A DNA stretch of 64,000 nucleotides from contig CBFHYJ010000001.1 in the NCBI GenBank assembly GCA_965659945.1, forward strand, positions 35,094 to 99,093, given 5' to 3'. Both the position numbers and the translations under genes were made by a program. A model generated the notes under the pieces. It had not been told where the DNA came from. It worked only from the letters and a program-made list of their open reading frames with translations, and searched no databases. Shown here piece by piece: positions 1-8,473 of this stretch. The stretch is from VMDJ01 sp965659945. GTDB lineage: Bacteria; Pseudomonadota; Gammaproteobacteria; Chromatiales; Chromatiaceae. Each line of letters opens with the position of its first letter. The first letter of the stretch is position 1.

Positions 1-1440
1 GATGAAGCTGCCTATGTTGAGAAAGGCGTACTGGCTAACTCAGGTGAGTTCGACGGCATGGCCTCTGCCGCTGCTTTTGATGCGATCGCCTCATGGTTAG
101 AGCGCGAGGGCAAAGGCGCAAAACAAGTTAACTTCCGTCTGCGTGACTGGGGCGTCTCACGTCAACGTTACTGGGGCTGCCCTATCCCTATGGTGCACAA
201 GCCCGATGGTAGCGTTGAAGCTGCGACCGAGTTTCCTGTGACCTTGCCTGAAGATGTCATTGTTGATGGTTCAGGTTCACCACTGAAAAAGATGCCTGAG
301 TTCATTGAGCTAGCTAACGGCGACAAGCGCGAAACCGACACCTTCGATACCTTCTTCGAAAGTAGTTGGTACTACGCACGTTACTGTTGTCCCGATGCGA
401 CTAACGCGATGCTCGATGAGCGCGCCAAATACTGGCTGCCTGTCGATCAATATATCGGCGGTATCGAACATGCGATTCTTCACCTGCTATACGCACGCTT
501 CTTTAACAAGCTGATGCGCGATGAAGATCTGATTGATAACGACGAGCCATTCACTCGCTTACTCACTCAAGGCATGGTGATTGCCGAGACTTGGTATCGC
601 GAAAACAGTGATGGCTCAAAAGATTGGTTTAATCCTGCAGACATCATCGACATCAAACGTGATGATAAAGGTCGTCCGTTATCCGGCATGTATGCTGGCG
701 ATAATAAACCGGTTATCTACGGCGGCATCGAAAAGATGTCAAAGTCGAAGAACAACGGTATCGATCCGCAACAGCTGATCGACAAGTACGGCGCTGACAC
801 CGTTCGCCTGTACACCATGTTCACCGCACCACCCGATCAATCTCTTGAATGGTCAAACGAAGGTGTCGAAGGTGCGCATCGTTTCTTAAAGCGTTTGTGG
901 AACTTAGCTGCCAAACTCCAAGAGCAAATTGCAGAGGTGCCTGAGAATGGCGCGAACAAAAACGCACGTCGTGATGTGCACGAGAATCTACAAAAAGCCT
1001 TGTTCGACTACGAGCGTCAGCAATACAACACCGTAGTATCGAGCTGCATGAGTATGGTCAACACGCTCAACAAGCTCGGTAAAAATGCAGACGACCTAGC
1101 CACCTTGCACGAAGGCCTGAGCATCGTCTTACGTTTGCTTACACCGATTGCACCGCACGTCACTCATCGCCTGTGGAACACACTTAACTTTGGTGATGAC
1201 ATCCTGTCTGCTGCATGGCCAGCGGTTGATCCGGAAGCACTGAAAAAAGATGCGATCGAGATCGTGGTGCAGGTAAACGGCAAGGTGCGCAGCAAAATTT
1301 CTGTCTCACCTGAGGCAAGTAAAGACGAGATTGAAGCGGCCGCTCAGCAAGATGAGCACGTTATGCGCTTTACCGAGGGCACAACCATCCGTAAAGTAAT
1401 CGTCGTCCCTGGCAAATTAGTCAACATCGTGGCTAATTAA
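1..1440 (+). CDS. leuS: Leucyl-tRNA synthetase, 3' part (5' end outside window)
   Basis: Charges tRNA-Leu with leucine in the cytoplasm. The reading frame is open from base 1, so the gene begins upstream of the window; about 479 of the usual ~860 residues are present. Visible are the end of the catalytic domain with the class I signature KMSKS at 733-747, then the helical anticodon-binding domain and the C-terminal domain ending in VNIVAN. The segment [11 protein letters not shown] just after the CP1 editing region is typical of bacterial LeuRS. lptE follows 10 bases downstream and holA after that, an order common in gammaproteobacteria. Family identity is seen directly; only the start is missing. 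Confidence 0.97.
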   Translation, partial: DEAAYVEKGVLANSGEFDGMASAAAFDAIASWLEREGKGAKQVNFRLRDWGVSRQRYWGCPIPMVHKPDGSVEAATEFPVTLPEDVIVDGSGSPLKKMPEFIELANGDKRETDTFDTFFESSWYYARYCCPDATNAMLDERAKYWLPVDQYIGGIEHAILHLLYARFFNKLMRDEDLIDNDEPFTRLLTQGMVIAETWYRENSDGSKDWFNPADIIDIKRDDKGRPLSGMYAGDNKPVIYGGIEKMSKSKNNGIDPQQLIDKYGADTVRLYTMFTAPPDQSLEWSNEGVEGAHRFLKRLWNLAAKLQEQIAEVPENGANKNARRDVHENLQKALFDYERQQYNTVVSSCMSMVNTLNKLGKNADDLATLHEGLSIVLRLLTPIAPHVTHRLWNTLNFGDDILSAAWPAVDPEALKKDAIEIVVQVNGKVRSKISVSPEASKDEIEAAAQQDEHVMRFTEGTTIRKVIVVPGKLVNIVAN

Positions 1441-1450
1441 GGAAAGTATT

Positions 1451-1948
1451 ATGAAAAACATCACCGCCATCTCACGCACTCTCTGGATCAGCTTACTGAT
1501 CATCGTGCTGACCGGTTGCGGCTTCCACTTACGTGGCGCACTACCGACCTTAACCATAGATAACCCGATCTACATCGCGGGCGTTGATAAAAACAGTGAC
1601 CTGTATCGTGAGCTTGCACGTCAATTACGCGGAGCGAAGAGTATTATCACCGAAACGCGCAGCCTTGCGAAAAGCGTACTGACCATTTCTGACTACCGCT
1701 CACGCGAGCGTCAGCTCACCTTGAACAGCAGCAACCAAGCGGTCGAGTACGAATTAGAAGAAAGCTTTAACTTCTCGGTTCAAACTAGCAATACAACCGT
1801 TGAACGCCGCCCACTCAAAGTTACCCGCGTATTGGGCCGGACCGAATCTGAAACACTCGCACGTGAACGTGAAGAGCGTGAGATGCGCATCAACATGCGT
1901 CACGATTTGGTTAATCAGTTGATGTATCAACTCGCTCGCATTAACTAA
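1451..1948 (+). CDS. lptE: LPS-assembly lipoprotein LptE (RlpB)
   Basis: Outer-membrane lipoprotein that plugs and helps assemble the LptD translocon, which inserts lipopolysaccharide into the outer leaflet. The N-terminus is a lipoprotein signal peptide with lipobox LTGC, followed at once by GFHLRGA, the start typical of LptE. The 165-residue length fits the family. The body is weakly conserved, so identification rests on the lipobox, the GFxLRG motif and the position between leuS and holA. Start ATG 1451 follows an AAGG-type ribosome site in the short leuS spacer. It should be co-transcribed with leuS and holA. Confidence 0.92.
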   Translation: MKNITAISRTLWISLLIIVLTGCGFHLRGALPTLTIDNPIYIAGVDKNSDLYRELARQLRGAKSIITETRSLAKSVLTISDYRSRERQLTLNSSNQAVEYELEESFNFSVQTSNTTVERRPLKVTRVLGRTESETLAREREEREMRINMRHDLVNQLMYQLARIN

Positions 1949-1951
1949 TCT

Positions 1952-2968
1952 GTGCGAGTTCGACTCGAACAACTGCCGGCACAACTCAAGCAGGGCTTAA
2001 GTCCGATCTATCTGGTGAGTGGTGATGAGCCACTGCAACGCAACGAAGCCTGTGATGCTATTCGTGCGGCAGCACGTGATGCCGGCTTTAGCCAACGTGA
2101 GATCTTCGAAGTCGGTACCAGCTTTGACTGGAACCAACTACTGGCCGAAGCCAATGCACTGTCATTGTTTGCCGAACAAAAAATCATCGATCTGCGCATA
2201 CCAAATGGCAAGCTTGGGCGTGACGGTGGCGCAGCACTCACCGAGTACTGTAGCAATCCACCGCAAGATACCCTGCTACTGATCACCCTACCTAAGCTCG
2301 ATCGCGCACAACAAAACAGCAAATGGTTTAAAGCGGTTGAGCAAAACGCCTCGATCATTCAGATCTGGCCGGTCGAACCTAAACAGCTACCCGGTTGGAT
2401 AGCACATCGTCTAAAGCTAGCTGGCTTTAGTACCACACCCGATGCTGCACAACTACTATCCGATCGTGTTGAAGGTAATTTGCTTGCCGCACATCAAGAG
2501 ATCGAAAAACTCAGCCTACTGCGCGAGCCCGGCCCGTTAAGCGCCGAGGACCTACTCCAAGTGATTGCCGATAATGCTCGCTACGATGTATTTGAGCTTG
2601 TGGATAGCGCGCTGCGTGGCGAATTACATCGCTGCCTAAAAATATTGGCCGGCCTAAAAGGCGAAGGTATCGCTCCACCGGTGGTGCTGTGGGCTTTACA
2701 TCGGGAAGTGGCGCAACTAGCCTCTTTATCTACCGATGTAGCTAAAGGATTAAGCATGGATCATGCACTGACACGCGCCAAGGTATGGGATAAACGCAAG
2801 CCCATGGTCAGCAATGCGCTTAAACGACTCAAGCCACCACAGTGGTTATCACTGATGGCTGAGTGTTCAAAAATAGACGCCTCGGCAAAAGGCGCCAACG
2901 AGCACGATGCTTGGCAATTACTCGAAACCAGCTGCTCAACCTTGTGTGGCTATCCAACTAGCATTTAA
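1952..2968 (+). CDS. holA: DNA polymerase III delta subunit
   Basis: Delta subunit of the clamp loader that opens the beta sliding clamp at the replication fork. The 338-residue protein starts with the family pattern LxxGLSPIYLVSGDEPL, the degenerate nucleotide-binding fold of HolA, and ends in the C-terminal collar domain. The start is GTG, three bases after the lptE stop, without a clear ribosome site, so translation is probably coupled to lptE. The order leuS-lptE-holA supports the call. Nothing looks truncated. Confidence 0.93.
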   Translation: MRVRLEQLPAQLKQGLSPIYLVSGDEPLQRNEACDAIRAAARDAGFSQREIFEVGTSFDWNQLLAEANALSLFAEQKIIDLRIPNGKLGRDGGAALTEYCSNPPQDTLLLITLPKLDRAQQNSKWFKAVEQNASIIQIWPVEPKQLPGWIAHRLKLAGFSTTPDAAQLLSDRVEGNLLAAHQEIEKLSLLREPGPLSAEDLLQVIADNARYDVFELVDSALRGELHRCLKILAGLKGEGIAPPVVLWALHREVAQLASLSTDVAKGLSMDHALTRAKVWDKRKPMVSNALKRLKPPQWLSLMAECSKIDASAKGANEHDAWQLLETSCSTLCGYPTSI

Positions 2969-2970
2969 GT

Positions 2971-3000
2971 TTCACCAAACTCGAATTTCTCTTCTATACT
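2971..3000 (+). promoter_or_regulatory. Candidate sigma70 promoter for the DsrE-like gene
   Basis: TTCACC at 2971-2976 and TATACT at 2995-3000 are separated by 18 bases and lie just after holA. The -10 box is a near-perfect match and the -35 box matches four of six. A strong ribosome site (AAAGGAGAG, 3038-3046) precedes the GTG start at 3051. This suggests the next gene is transcribed separately from leuS-lptE-holA. Confidence 0.5.
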
Positions 3001-3050
3001 CATCTGACTACTAATAGAAGTAGGTCAATAAAAATCCAAAGGAGAGTTTC

Positions 3051-3527
3051 GTGAAATCATTGATTAAAGCCTTCATAGCGATTGCACTACTGTTTGGTTT
3101 TAGCCAAACCACATTGGCTGATGGCCACGGTAAACAAAAAGTGGTTTACCACATTAACTACGACAACCCTAAGCAGCAAGGTGGCGCTTTGCGTAACATC
3201 CAAAACCACATCAATGCAGTTGGCGCTGACAAGCTCGACTTGCGCGTGGTGTTACATGGCAACGGCTTAGCACTGCTCGTTCTACCTGAGGCACATAGCC
3301 GCGTACCTAAGTTCAAGCATGCGAATGCTAATGATCAAATGACTGCAAAGGTCGATGGTCTGCGTAACCAAGGCGTGAGCTTTAAGGTCTGCGCCAATAC
3401 AGTTAAAGGACGTAAGGTGAATATTGAGACTGATCTTCACGATGTATCTGACGCAGACATCGTGCCTAGCGGGGTTGCTGAGCTTGCGATTCTGCAAGGC
3501 CAAGGCTTCGCTTACATCAAGCCATAA
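3051..3527 (+). CDS. Exported DsrE-family protein
   Basis: A 158-residue protein with a cleavable signal peptide (residues 1 to about 23, ending TTLA-DG) and a DsrE/DsrF-like fold: VVYHINYDNP near the start, RVVLHGNG in the middle and a single conserved cysteine, C114, in FKVCANT. DsrE-like proteins bind or carry sulfur on such a cysteine in sulfur oxidisers, but periplasmic members are widespread and mostly uncharacterised, so a sulfur-carrier role is inference. It has its own promoter and a strong terminator, so it is a single-gene unit. The start is GTG with an excellent Shine-Dalgarno. Confidence 0.82.
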   Translation: MKSLIKAFIAIALLFGFSQTTLADGHGKQKVVYHINYDNPKQQGGALRNIQNHINAVGADKLDLRVVLHGNGLALLVLPEAHSRVPKFKHANANDQMTAKVDGLRNQGVSFKVCANTVKGRKVNIETDLHDVSDADIVPSGVAELAILQGQGFAYIKP

Positions 3528-3540
3528 AACCTTCGCCCAC

Positions 3541-3568
3541 AAAAAAGCCCGCGTTAGCGGGCTTTTTT
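3541..3568. terminator. Bidirectional intrinsic terminator
   Basis: Perfect 12-bp stem (AAAAAAGCCCGC paired with GCGGGCTTTTTT) around a GTTA loop. It carries a T-run on both strands, so it can end the DsrE-like gene on the plus strand and the hybrid kinase gene on the minus strand. Confidence 0.93.
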
Positions 3569-3580
3569 ATTGCGTGATGC

Positions 3581-5995
3581 TTACGTTTGATGTTGATCAA
3601 CCTTGTCATCATCAGTACCCTGAACACAGGCTGCATAAGCTGCATTTAACTTAGGTAGATCAACCGGCTTCTCAATCACTTGATTGGCACCCATCGCAAG
3701 CAGTTGCTCACTTTCTTCACCAATCACGGCCGCGGTGACACCGATAATTGGCTTTCTAAAGCCAAACTCACGCAGCTTGCTGGTTAACTCGTAGCCATTC
3801 ATGTTCGGCATCATGATGTCGGTGATCACAAGGTCATACTTATCAGGGTTCTCTTTGACTAACGCCAAGGCCTCGATACCGTCATTAGCCATAGCAACTG
3901 TTGAGCCACCCTTATTAATAACAATTTCTGTGACTCTTCGAATCACCTCATTATCTTCTGCCAACAAGACATGCATACCCTCAATGGTTTTTGTCGCCGC
4001 TTCTTGCTCAAGCGGCTGCTCATACTGAACAGCTTCTTCCGCCATAAAGGTCAGTTCAAAAACACTGCCGCCTTCTTCACGTAAGCGATATGTCAAATCA
4101 CCGCCAAATTGGTTCGCATACTCACGCGCAATATAAAGGCCAAGCCCTGTCCCATCCGCTTGCGTTGAACCACGCGCGAAGGCAGTAAACATTTTTTCTT
4201 GGTCTGCCGGTGAAATACCTCGGCCGTTATCCTCAACTTGAATGGATGTTAGCCATTGCGTTTCATCTTTTCTGATTGCAGATATTTTTAATAGAATTTC
4301 TGAGCACGCAGAATGAACTGAAGCATTCTTTACTAAGTTAGTCAGAATCTGTCGAACCAACTGCACATTGAACTTCAATACCGTAGGCATCTCGCCATCT
4401 GTTATAGTTTTGATGACTTGTCCATTTTGTTCTAACAGCACACTCAGGGATGTCGCAATTTTTTCGATGGTGACAAAGACTTGCACGACCCTGTCATCAG
4501 CTGTTTTTATTTGCTCTGACTTAATTACCGAACGTAAATCATTAAGGACAACAATTAAGTGATCTGAAAGTTCTTCTATCTTTTCAGCATCCTCTGGATC
4601 CTGACAGGTAATACCTTTGTTATGAATCAGCATGTTCATCGATGCTGCTGGTGTGCGAATCTCGTGGCTGATCACCGCAAACATTTGTTTTTGACGATCT
4701 TTCTCTTCCTCGAGTTTCCGTGCAGCACGCTCCGCGTTATCTTTGGCGTCTAACTCATCGGTAATGTCGATTGATACGCCTAAAGCCAATAGCTTTTCGC
4801 CGCGCATTTCGGTCGTCGCGATGACGCGATAAGAAGCAAGCTCACCCGATGCGGTGACATAGGGGTGCGTGAAGGTGGTTATGGCACCTGGACCTGCCTC
4901 AATCGAGGCTTGCAAATCCTGTTGAAACGCTTCGCGCGCTGCCTCAGGAACATTCTGCGCCACCTGTGCCATCGATATAACTGCATCCTCCGGTAGGTTC
5001 ATGCGTGCCATTAAGGTGGCATTTCCGCGCAACGTTCCGCCTGTTAAGTCGCACTCAAAAAACCCTACCCCGCCCCCTTCAGCCATCAACTCCATTTGCT
5101 GGGTTTGTTTTCTCGCCTGACTTAACGAGGCTGATAATTCATTTTGGGTCTCTGATAAATCATTCAAGGTGCTTTGCAGACTCTCATGGCTGTACCAATA
5201 ACGCGAGGTGATCCAAGTGATCAAGATAAACATCGTGACCATGCCAACCATCAATCGCATATGCATTTCGCTGATCCCACTATCGAAACGGATACTTTGG
5301 AATGCCGGTAGTTCTAATAGGATAATGCCAATGGTGATACCCAACGCTATCGGCATACCTTTTACAATCGCGCTAAAGGTTAAGCTATTGGTCATCTCAC
5401 GCTGATTAAATAAGCTGTATAACACCACCATGCCAATTAAGCTGGCAATCACATGTCGCGAGAGAAACGGTGTCATCGCAAAGTCGATGACGGGCGAGCT
5501 GTAGATACCAAGCAGTGAAATACCTAACAGGGCGACACTGAGCATCAGGGCATCAAAAGCCGGCAGTAAGCCATTCTGCCCGACCAAAAACCAGTAGAGT
5601 ACAAGTAGCGTGAGAGAAAAGGCCAGTTTGGCCCTAACAGTGCTTAGCCAGCCTCGACTTACTGCAAAATATAACGCTGCAAATACAATTAGCGAGGTAA
5701 CATAGGTACTCGTATTACCGTGCTCTCCTTTTGCATATGATCTTATGAAGTAAAGAATGAGTACTAAAATCATTCCCTGAAGCAGTATATTTTGAATTAT
5801 TTTTTTAAATAACTGCTGATTCCACTTATCAGCTTCCATTAAACAATGTATCGGGTAGATCAACAAAACGTTAATCAAGAGCAATCGGGAGACATAAGGC
5901 TCTGCTGCTTGCACCGCACTGAAGTGCTCAGCAATCGCCCATAACATGATAATCAGGTAGGGCACAAGTAAACGGAAACGGCCGCGATACGTCAA
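3581..5995 (-). CDS. Membrane-bound hybrid histidine kinase with receiver domain
   Basis: Signal-transducing hybrid kinase of 804 residues. Residues 1 to about 265 hold several membrane helices (last one near 248-263), followed by a coiled coil (270-305) and a PAS-like sensor (about 305-415). The HisKA phosphorylation site is H444 in SHEIRTP, the ATPase domain has N-box NLVKNA and G-boxes DNGRG and GTGLGL, and the C-terminal receiver has the phospho-acceptor D726 in ITDIMMP. No output or Hpt domain is visible, so a phosphorelay partner elsewhere is expected. The start is a TTG overlapping the stop of the upstream membrane ORF, with no ribosome site; this may be a frameshifted single gene. The signal sensed is unknown. 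Confidence 0.85.
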   Translation of the reverse strand: MTYRGRFRLLVPYLIIMLWAIAEHFSAVQAAEPYVSRLLLINVLLIYPIHCLMEADKWNQQLFKKIIQNILLQGMILVLILYFIRSYAKGEHGNTSTYVTSLIVFAALYFAVSRGWLSTVRAKLAFSLTLLVLYWFLVGQNGLLPAFDALMLSVALLGISLLGIYSSPVIDFAMTPFLSRHVIASLIGMVVLYSLFNQREMTNSLTFSAIVKGMPIALGITIGIILLELPAFQSIRFDSGISEMHMRLMVGMVTMFILITWITSRYWYSHESLQSTLNDLSETQNELSASLSQARKQTQQMELMAEGGGVGFFECDLTGGTLRGNATLMARMNLPEDAVISMAQVAQNVPEAAREAFQQDLQASIEAGPGAITTFTHPYVTASGELASYRVIATTEMRGEKLLALGVSIDITDELDAKDNAERAARKLEEEKDRQKQMFAVISHEIRTPAASMNMLIHNKGITCQDPEDAEKIEELSDHLIVVLNDLRSVIKSEQIKTADDRVVQVFVTIEKIATSLSVLLEQNGQVIKTITDGEMPTVLKFNVQLVRQILTNLVKNASVHSACSEILLKISAIRKDETQWLTSIQVEDNGRGISPADQEKMFTAFARGSTQADGTGLGLYIAREYANQFGGDLTYRLREEGGSVFELTFMAEEAVQYEQPLEQEAATKTIEGMHVLLAEDNEVIRRVTEIVINKGGSTVAMANDGIEALALVKENPDKYDLVITDIMMPNMNGYELTSKLREFGFRKPIIGVTAAVIGEESEQLLAMGANQVIEKPVDLPKLNAAYAACVQGTDDDKVDQHQT

Positions 5996-6348
5996 TAGCG
6001 TAATAATGTGGCTGGGATTGCAAAGGTAAGCGGTAGATAACCGTTTTTATACACAACAAGAATCGAGAACAACGGAAAGAGTAGCGCCACGGGTAAGCTT
6101 AAAATTAATACCCTTCTATGCTTTGCCAAGGTAACTATGCCCATAAGCGCGGAAACGATAAAAAATACACCTACCACTACCATCACATTGGTTGTTGCAA
6201 GCGCCTTAACGCCAGCAAATTGCGCCACAACAATTAACGCAAAAACAAAGGCTAATGAACCCAAGATAGTTTGAATGGATACAACATTGCGCTCGAGCTG
6301 TTGCTCTAGGTTGTTGGGTAACTGAAATGTGTTTGTTAGAAATCGCAT
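5992..6348 (-). CDS. Small membrane protein, possibly the split N-terminus of the kinase
   Basis: About 118 residues with three clear membrane helices and a fourth hydrophobic end (LPLTFAIPATLL). Its TGA stop overlaps the TTG start of the kinase as TTGA. The kinase frame is open for another 17 codons upstream of that TTG, so one indel anywhere in 5995-6046 would fuse both into a roughly 920-residue kinase with a larger membrane sensor. I chose the ATG at 6348 because it has an AGGAT ribosome site and lies downstream of an extended -10 box; starts at 6396 or 6426 are possible but lack one. I recognise no independent family. Confidence 0.5.
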   Translation of the reverse strand: MRFLTNTFQLPNNLEQQLERNVVSIQTILGSLAFVFALIVVAQFAGVKALATTNVMVVVGVFFIVSALMGIVTLAKHRRVLILSLPVALLFPLFSILVVYKNGYLPLTFAIPATLLRY

Positions 6349-6394
6349 GTGTGATACATCCTGTAACTGCGGTTTGTCCTTAATAATGGAGCTC

Positions 6395-6403
6395 ATTTTA
6401 GCA
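6395..6403 (-). promoter_or_regulatory. Candidate extended -10 promoter for membrane protein and kinase
   Basis: On the minus strand TGCTAAAAT matches an extended -10 (TGn followed by five of six TATAAT bases). It lies about 47 bases upstream of the ATG at 6348 and just after the terminator of the preceding gene, where a promoter is needed. No good -35 box is seen. Confidence 0.4.
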
Positions 6404-6449
6404 CTTTTTTCTAATGTGCGTTGCAACTGTGGAATCAGACATTTCTGAC

Positions 6450-6479
6450 AAAAAAGCCCCGCTCATGTGGCGGGGCTTT
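6450..6479 (-). terminator. Intrinsic terminator of the PfkB-family gene
   Basis: A 10-bp perfect stem (6453-6462 with 6470-6479) around a 7-base loop, followed on the minus strand by a run of six T. It lies 21 bases after the stop codon of the PfkB-family gene. Confidence 0.9.
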
Positions 6480-6500
6480 AACGGCAAGGGTACGCACGTT

Positions 6501-7439
6501 TTAACGCGGTAGCGGCATGCCAAAGGCCGACTCAAAACGTACCGCAAATTCATTCATGCTAAAGCGGTGATTCTGCGGACCTTGGCTTTCGATTTTGTAC
6601 GCGCCCATCAGTGAGGCAATACGTGCGGTGATCTCCCAGTCGTAGCCTTTCATCAAACCGAACAACAAGCCACCACGGTAGGCATCGCCACAACCGGTTG
6701 GGTCAACTAAGACTTCTGGCTTGGCTACCGGAATCTCGAGTCGCTGACCTTGGGTGTAGATGTAAGAGCCTTCGCCACCGCGCGTAACGATGACCGCTTC
6801 GACCATCTCAGCGAGTTGCTCCATGCTTTTCCCTGTGCGCTCTTCCATCAATTTCGCTTCGTAGTCGTTAAACGCACAGTACGTCGCTTGCTCGGCAAAG
6901 CGCGTTAGATCAGCGCCATCAAACATCGGCATGCCTTGACCCGGATCAAAGATAAAGGGAATGCCCGCTGCGGCGAATTGTTCCGCATGCTCGATCATGC
7001 CCTGACGACCATCGGGTGACACGATGCCTATGCTCACGCCTGCATGATTGCTTACCTTATTAATATGAGCGTGGTTCATCGCGCCCGGGTGGAACGCGGT
7101 GATTTGGTTGTCATCTTGGTCGGTGGTGATAAACGCTTGTGCGGTGAATTCTTTTTCGACCATGGTGATGCCATCACGGCTAACACCTTTGGCATCCATC
7201 CAATCGGCATATGGTTGGAAGTCGCTACCAACCGTCGCCATAGGCTTACCTTCGCCACCGAGTAGATGCAGGTTGTAGGCAATGTTGCCGGCACAACCGC
7301 CGTAGTTACGGCGCATTTCTGGCACTAAAAAAGAGACATTCAGGATGTGCACTTGATCAGGCAGGATGTGATTTTTGAATTGGTCTTGGAAGACCATGAT
7401 GGTGTCGTAAGCCATTGAGCCGGTGATCAGCGCAGTCAT
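6501..7439 (-). CDS. PfkB-family sugar/nucleoside kinase, adenosine-kinase-like
   Basis: Cytoplasmic ribokinase-fold kinase of 312 residues that moves phosphate from ATP to a sugar or nucleoside hydroxyl. The N-terminal substrate signature GGCAGNIAYNLHLLG lies at 47-61, and the C-terminal PfkB signature DPTGCGDAYRGG at 246-257 contains the catalytic base D252. Overall it resembles bacterial adenosine-kinase-like members more than ribokinase or fructokinase, but substrate cannot be decided from sequence. The ATG has a good AGAGGT ribosome site. It stands alone between a divergent neighbour and its own terminator. Confidence 0.88.
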   Translation of the reverse strand: MTALITGSMAYDTIMVFQDQFKNHILPDQVHILNVSFLVPEMRRNYGGCAGNIAYNLHLLGGEGKPMATVGSDFQPYADWMDAKGVSRDGITMVEKEFTAQAFITTDQDDNQITAFHPGAMNHAHINKVSNHAGVSIGIVSPDGRQGMIEHAEQFAAAGIPFIFDPGQGMPMFDGADLTRFAEQATYCAFNDYEAKLMEERTGKSMEQLAEMVEAVIVTRGGEGSYIYTQGQRLEIPVAKPEVLVDPTGCGDAYRGGLLFGLMKGYDWEITARIASLMGAYKIESQGPQNHRFSMNEFAVRFESAFGMPLPR

Positions 7440-7524
7440 AAGTTACCTCTAATATACGAATGCAAAATCGCTGGAAATGATGATGCATATTGCAGTGGGC
7501 AATGGTACCTTAGTGCGAGCGAAT

Positions 7525-7592
7525 CTGCCCTAAGAAGGCAGTCAAACGCTGCCGTGACGTTGGTGGCACGGTGACCACACAGGCAACTGTGT
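7525..7592 (+). promoter_or_regulatory. Structured leader of the SoxXA-binding-like gene
   Basis: The leader holds consecutive hairpins: CTGCC 7525-7529 can pair with GGCAG 7537-7541, but the same GGCAG can instead pair with CTGCC 7549-7553, so the two forms exclude each other. Then CCGTG 7552-7556 pairs with CACGG 7567-7571, and ACACAG 7577-7582 pairs with CTGTGT 7587-7592 across a GCAA tetraloop. It matches no riboswitch class I know. Function is unknown. Confidence 0.4.
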
Positions 7593-7625
7593 AGCGAGTT
7601 AATAAAACTTAGGAGTTGGACTTTC

Positions 7626-7931
7626 ATGAAAATCCAAAAATTATTTGTTGCAGCAGCTGCTGCTCTACTTCTATCTAGCGCATCTTTCGCGGCTTCTCAA
7701 GCGGATGCTGATGCGGCTATCTCTGCGGCTAAAGCGGCTAACAAAGCAGCTAAAGGCGCACAGTGGCGTGATACCGGCAAGATGATTAAAGCAGCTGAAG
7801 CTGCAGCAAAAGAAGGCAAGTTTGATGCCGCTGTGAGCGAAGCGAAAGCCGCTGAGTTCCAGGCAAGCATTGCACAACAACAAGCGAAGGGCGCGAATAA
7901 CGCAGGTAACCCTTCTTACTTGTATAACTAA
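7626..7931 (+). CDS. SoxXA-binding-protein-like periplasmic helical protein
   Basis: A 101-residue exported protein. Residues 1 to about 22 are a signal peptide ending SASFA-AS; the mature part is Ala/Lys-rich helix. The pattern of AAKAANKAAK, then WRDTGKMIKAAEAAAKEGKFDAA, closely resembles SoxXA-binding proteins (SAXB/SoxK), which stimulate the SoxXA cytochrome in thiosulfate oxidation; this is from memory of the family. No other sox gene is in the window, and an unrelated Lpp-like helical protein remains possible. The ribosome site is AGGAGTTGG. It has a strong terminator, so it is probably an abundant single-gene transcript. Confidence 0.72.
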   Translation: MKIQKLFVAAAAALLLSSASFAASQADADAAISAAKAANKAAKGAQWRDTGKMIKAAEAAAKEGKFDAAVSEAKAAEFQASIAQQQAKGANNAGNPSYLYN

Positions 7932-7947
7932 GCTGCTTTAGTTGAAG

Positions 7948-7971
7948 AAGCCCGCGAAAGCGGGCTTTTTT
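7948..7971 (+). terminator. Intrinsic terminator after the SoxXA-binding-like gene
   Basis: AGCCCGC (7949-7955) pairs with GCGGGCT (7960-7966) around a GAAA tetraloop, followed by a run of six T. It ends only four bases before the ATG of the GtrA-like gene. Confidence 0.92.
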
Positions 7972-7975
7972 ATGT

Positions 7976-8362
7976 ATGGGTAATTTGTCGATTCAGACTT
8001 TTATCAGCTTTGCAGGCGTGGGAGCGATTGCCACGGCTTTACAATACATCTTGCTGACGATTCAGGTCGAATTGATTGGCGTCGGCGCGGTCTTGGCGTC
8101 TTTCTTTGCCTATGCGATCAGTTCGATCGTGAATTACCTGATGAAGTATCACTATGTATTTTCATCGCAACAAAAGCACCGCAAAACAGCTCCACGCTAT
8201 CTGATTATTTCGAGCATTGGCTTAGCGCTCAATACGCTGATGATGTATATCGGCGTGGAAGGCTTTGGCTGGCACTATCTGGCGGCGCAAATCATTGTGA
8301 CTGGCATTGTGTTGGTGTGGAACTACACCGCTAGCGCGCTGTGGACCTTTCGGGCCGATTAA
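7976..8362 (+). CDS. GtrA-like membrane protein
   Basis: A 128-residue protein with four membrane helices and the GtrA pattern: FAGVGAIATALQYILL in helix 1, YAISSIVNYLMKYHYVF around helix 2, a polar loop, and WNYTASALWTFR at the end. GtrA proteins are thought to flip or hold undecaprenyl-linked sugars for cell-surface modification; the partner glycosyltransferase is not seen here. The ATG directly follows a terminator and has no visible ribosome site, so expression may depend on readthrough or be leaderless. It is not clearly part of an operon. Confidence 0.85.
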   Translation: MGNLSIQTFISFAGVGAIATALQYILLTIQVELIGVGAVLASFFAYAISSIVNYLMKYHYVFSSQQKHRKTAPRYLIISSIGLALNTLMMYIGVEGFGWHYLAAQIIVTGIVLVWNYTASALWTFRAD

Positions 8363-8473
8363 GCCGCACCATCAAACTTTCTAATGGCTTTGCGTTTTCG
8401 CGTTTGGGCTAAATGCTCTAGAATGAGACCGTTTTCGCTAATTTGCGTCCGACTTAATTTTTGAGGAAAAAAC

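Noticed and set aside
7500..7625. SoxXA-binding-like leader as a known riboswitch (c-di-GMP, guanidine, fluoride, glycine)
   Set aside because: None of the conserved core sequences of these classes are present; recorded only as an unassigned structured leader.
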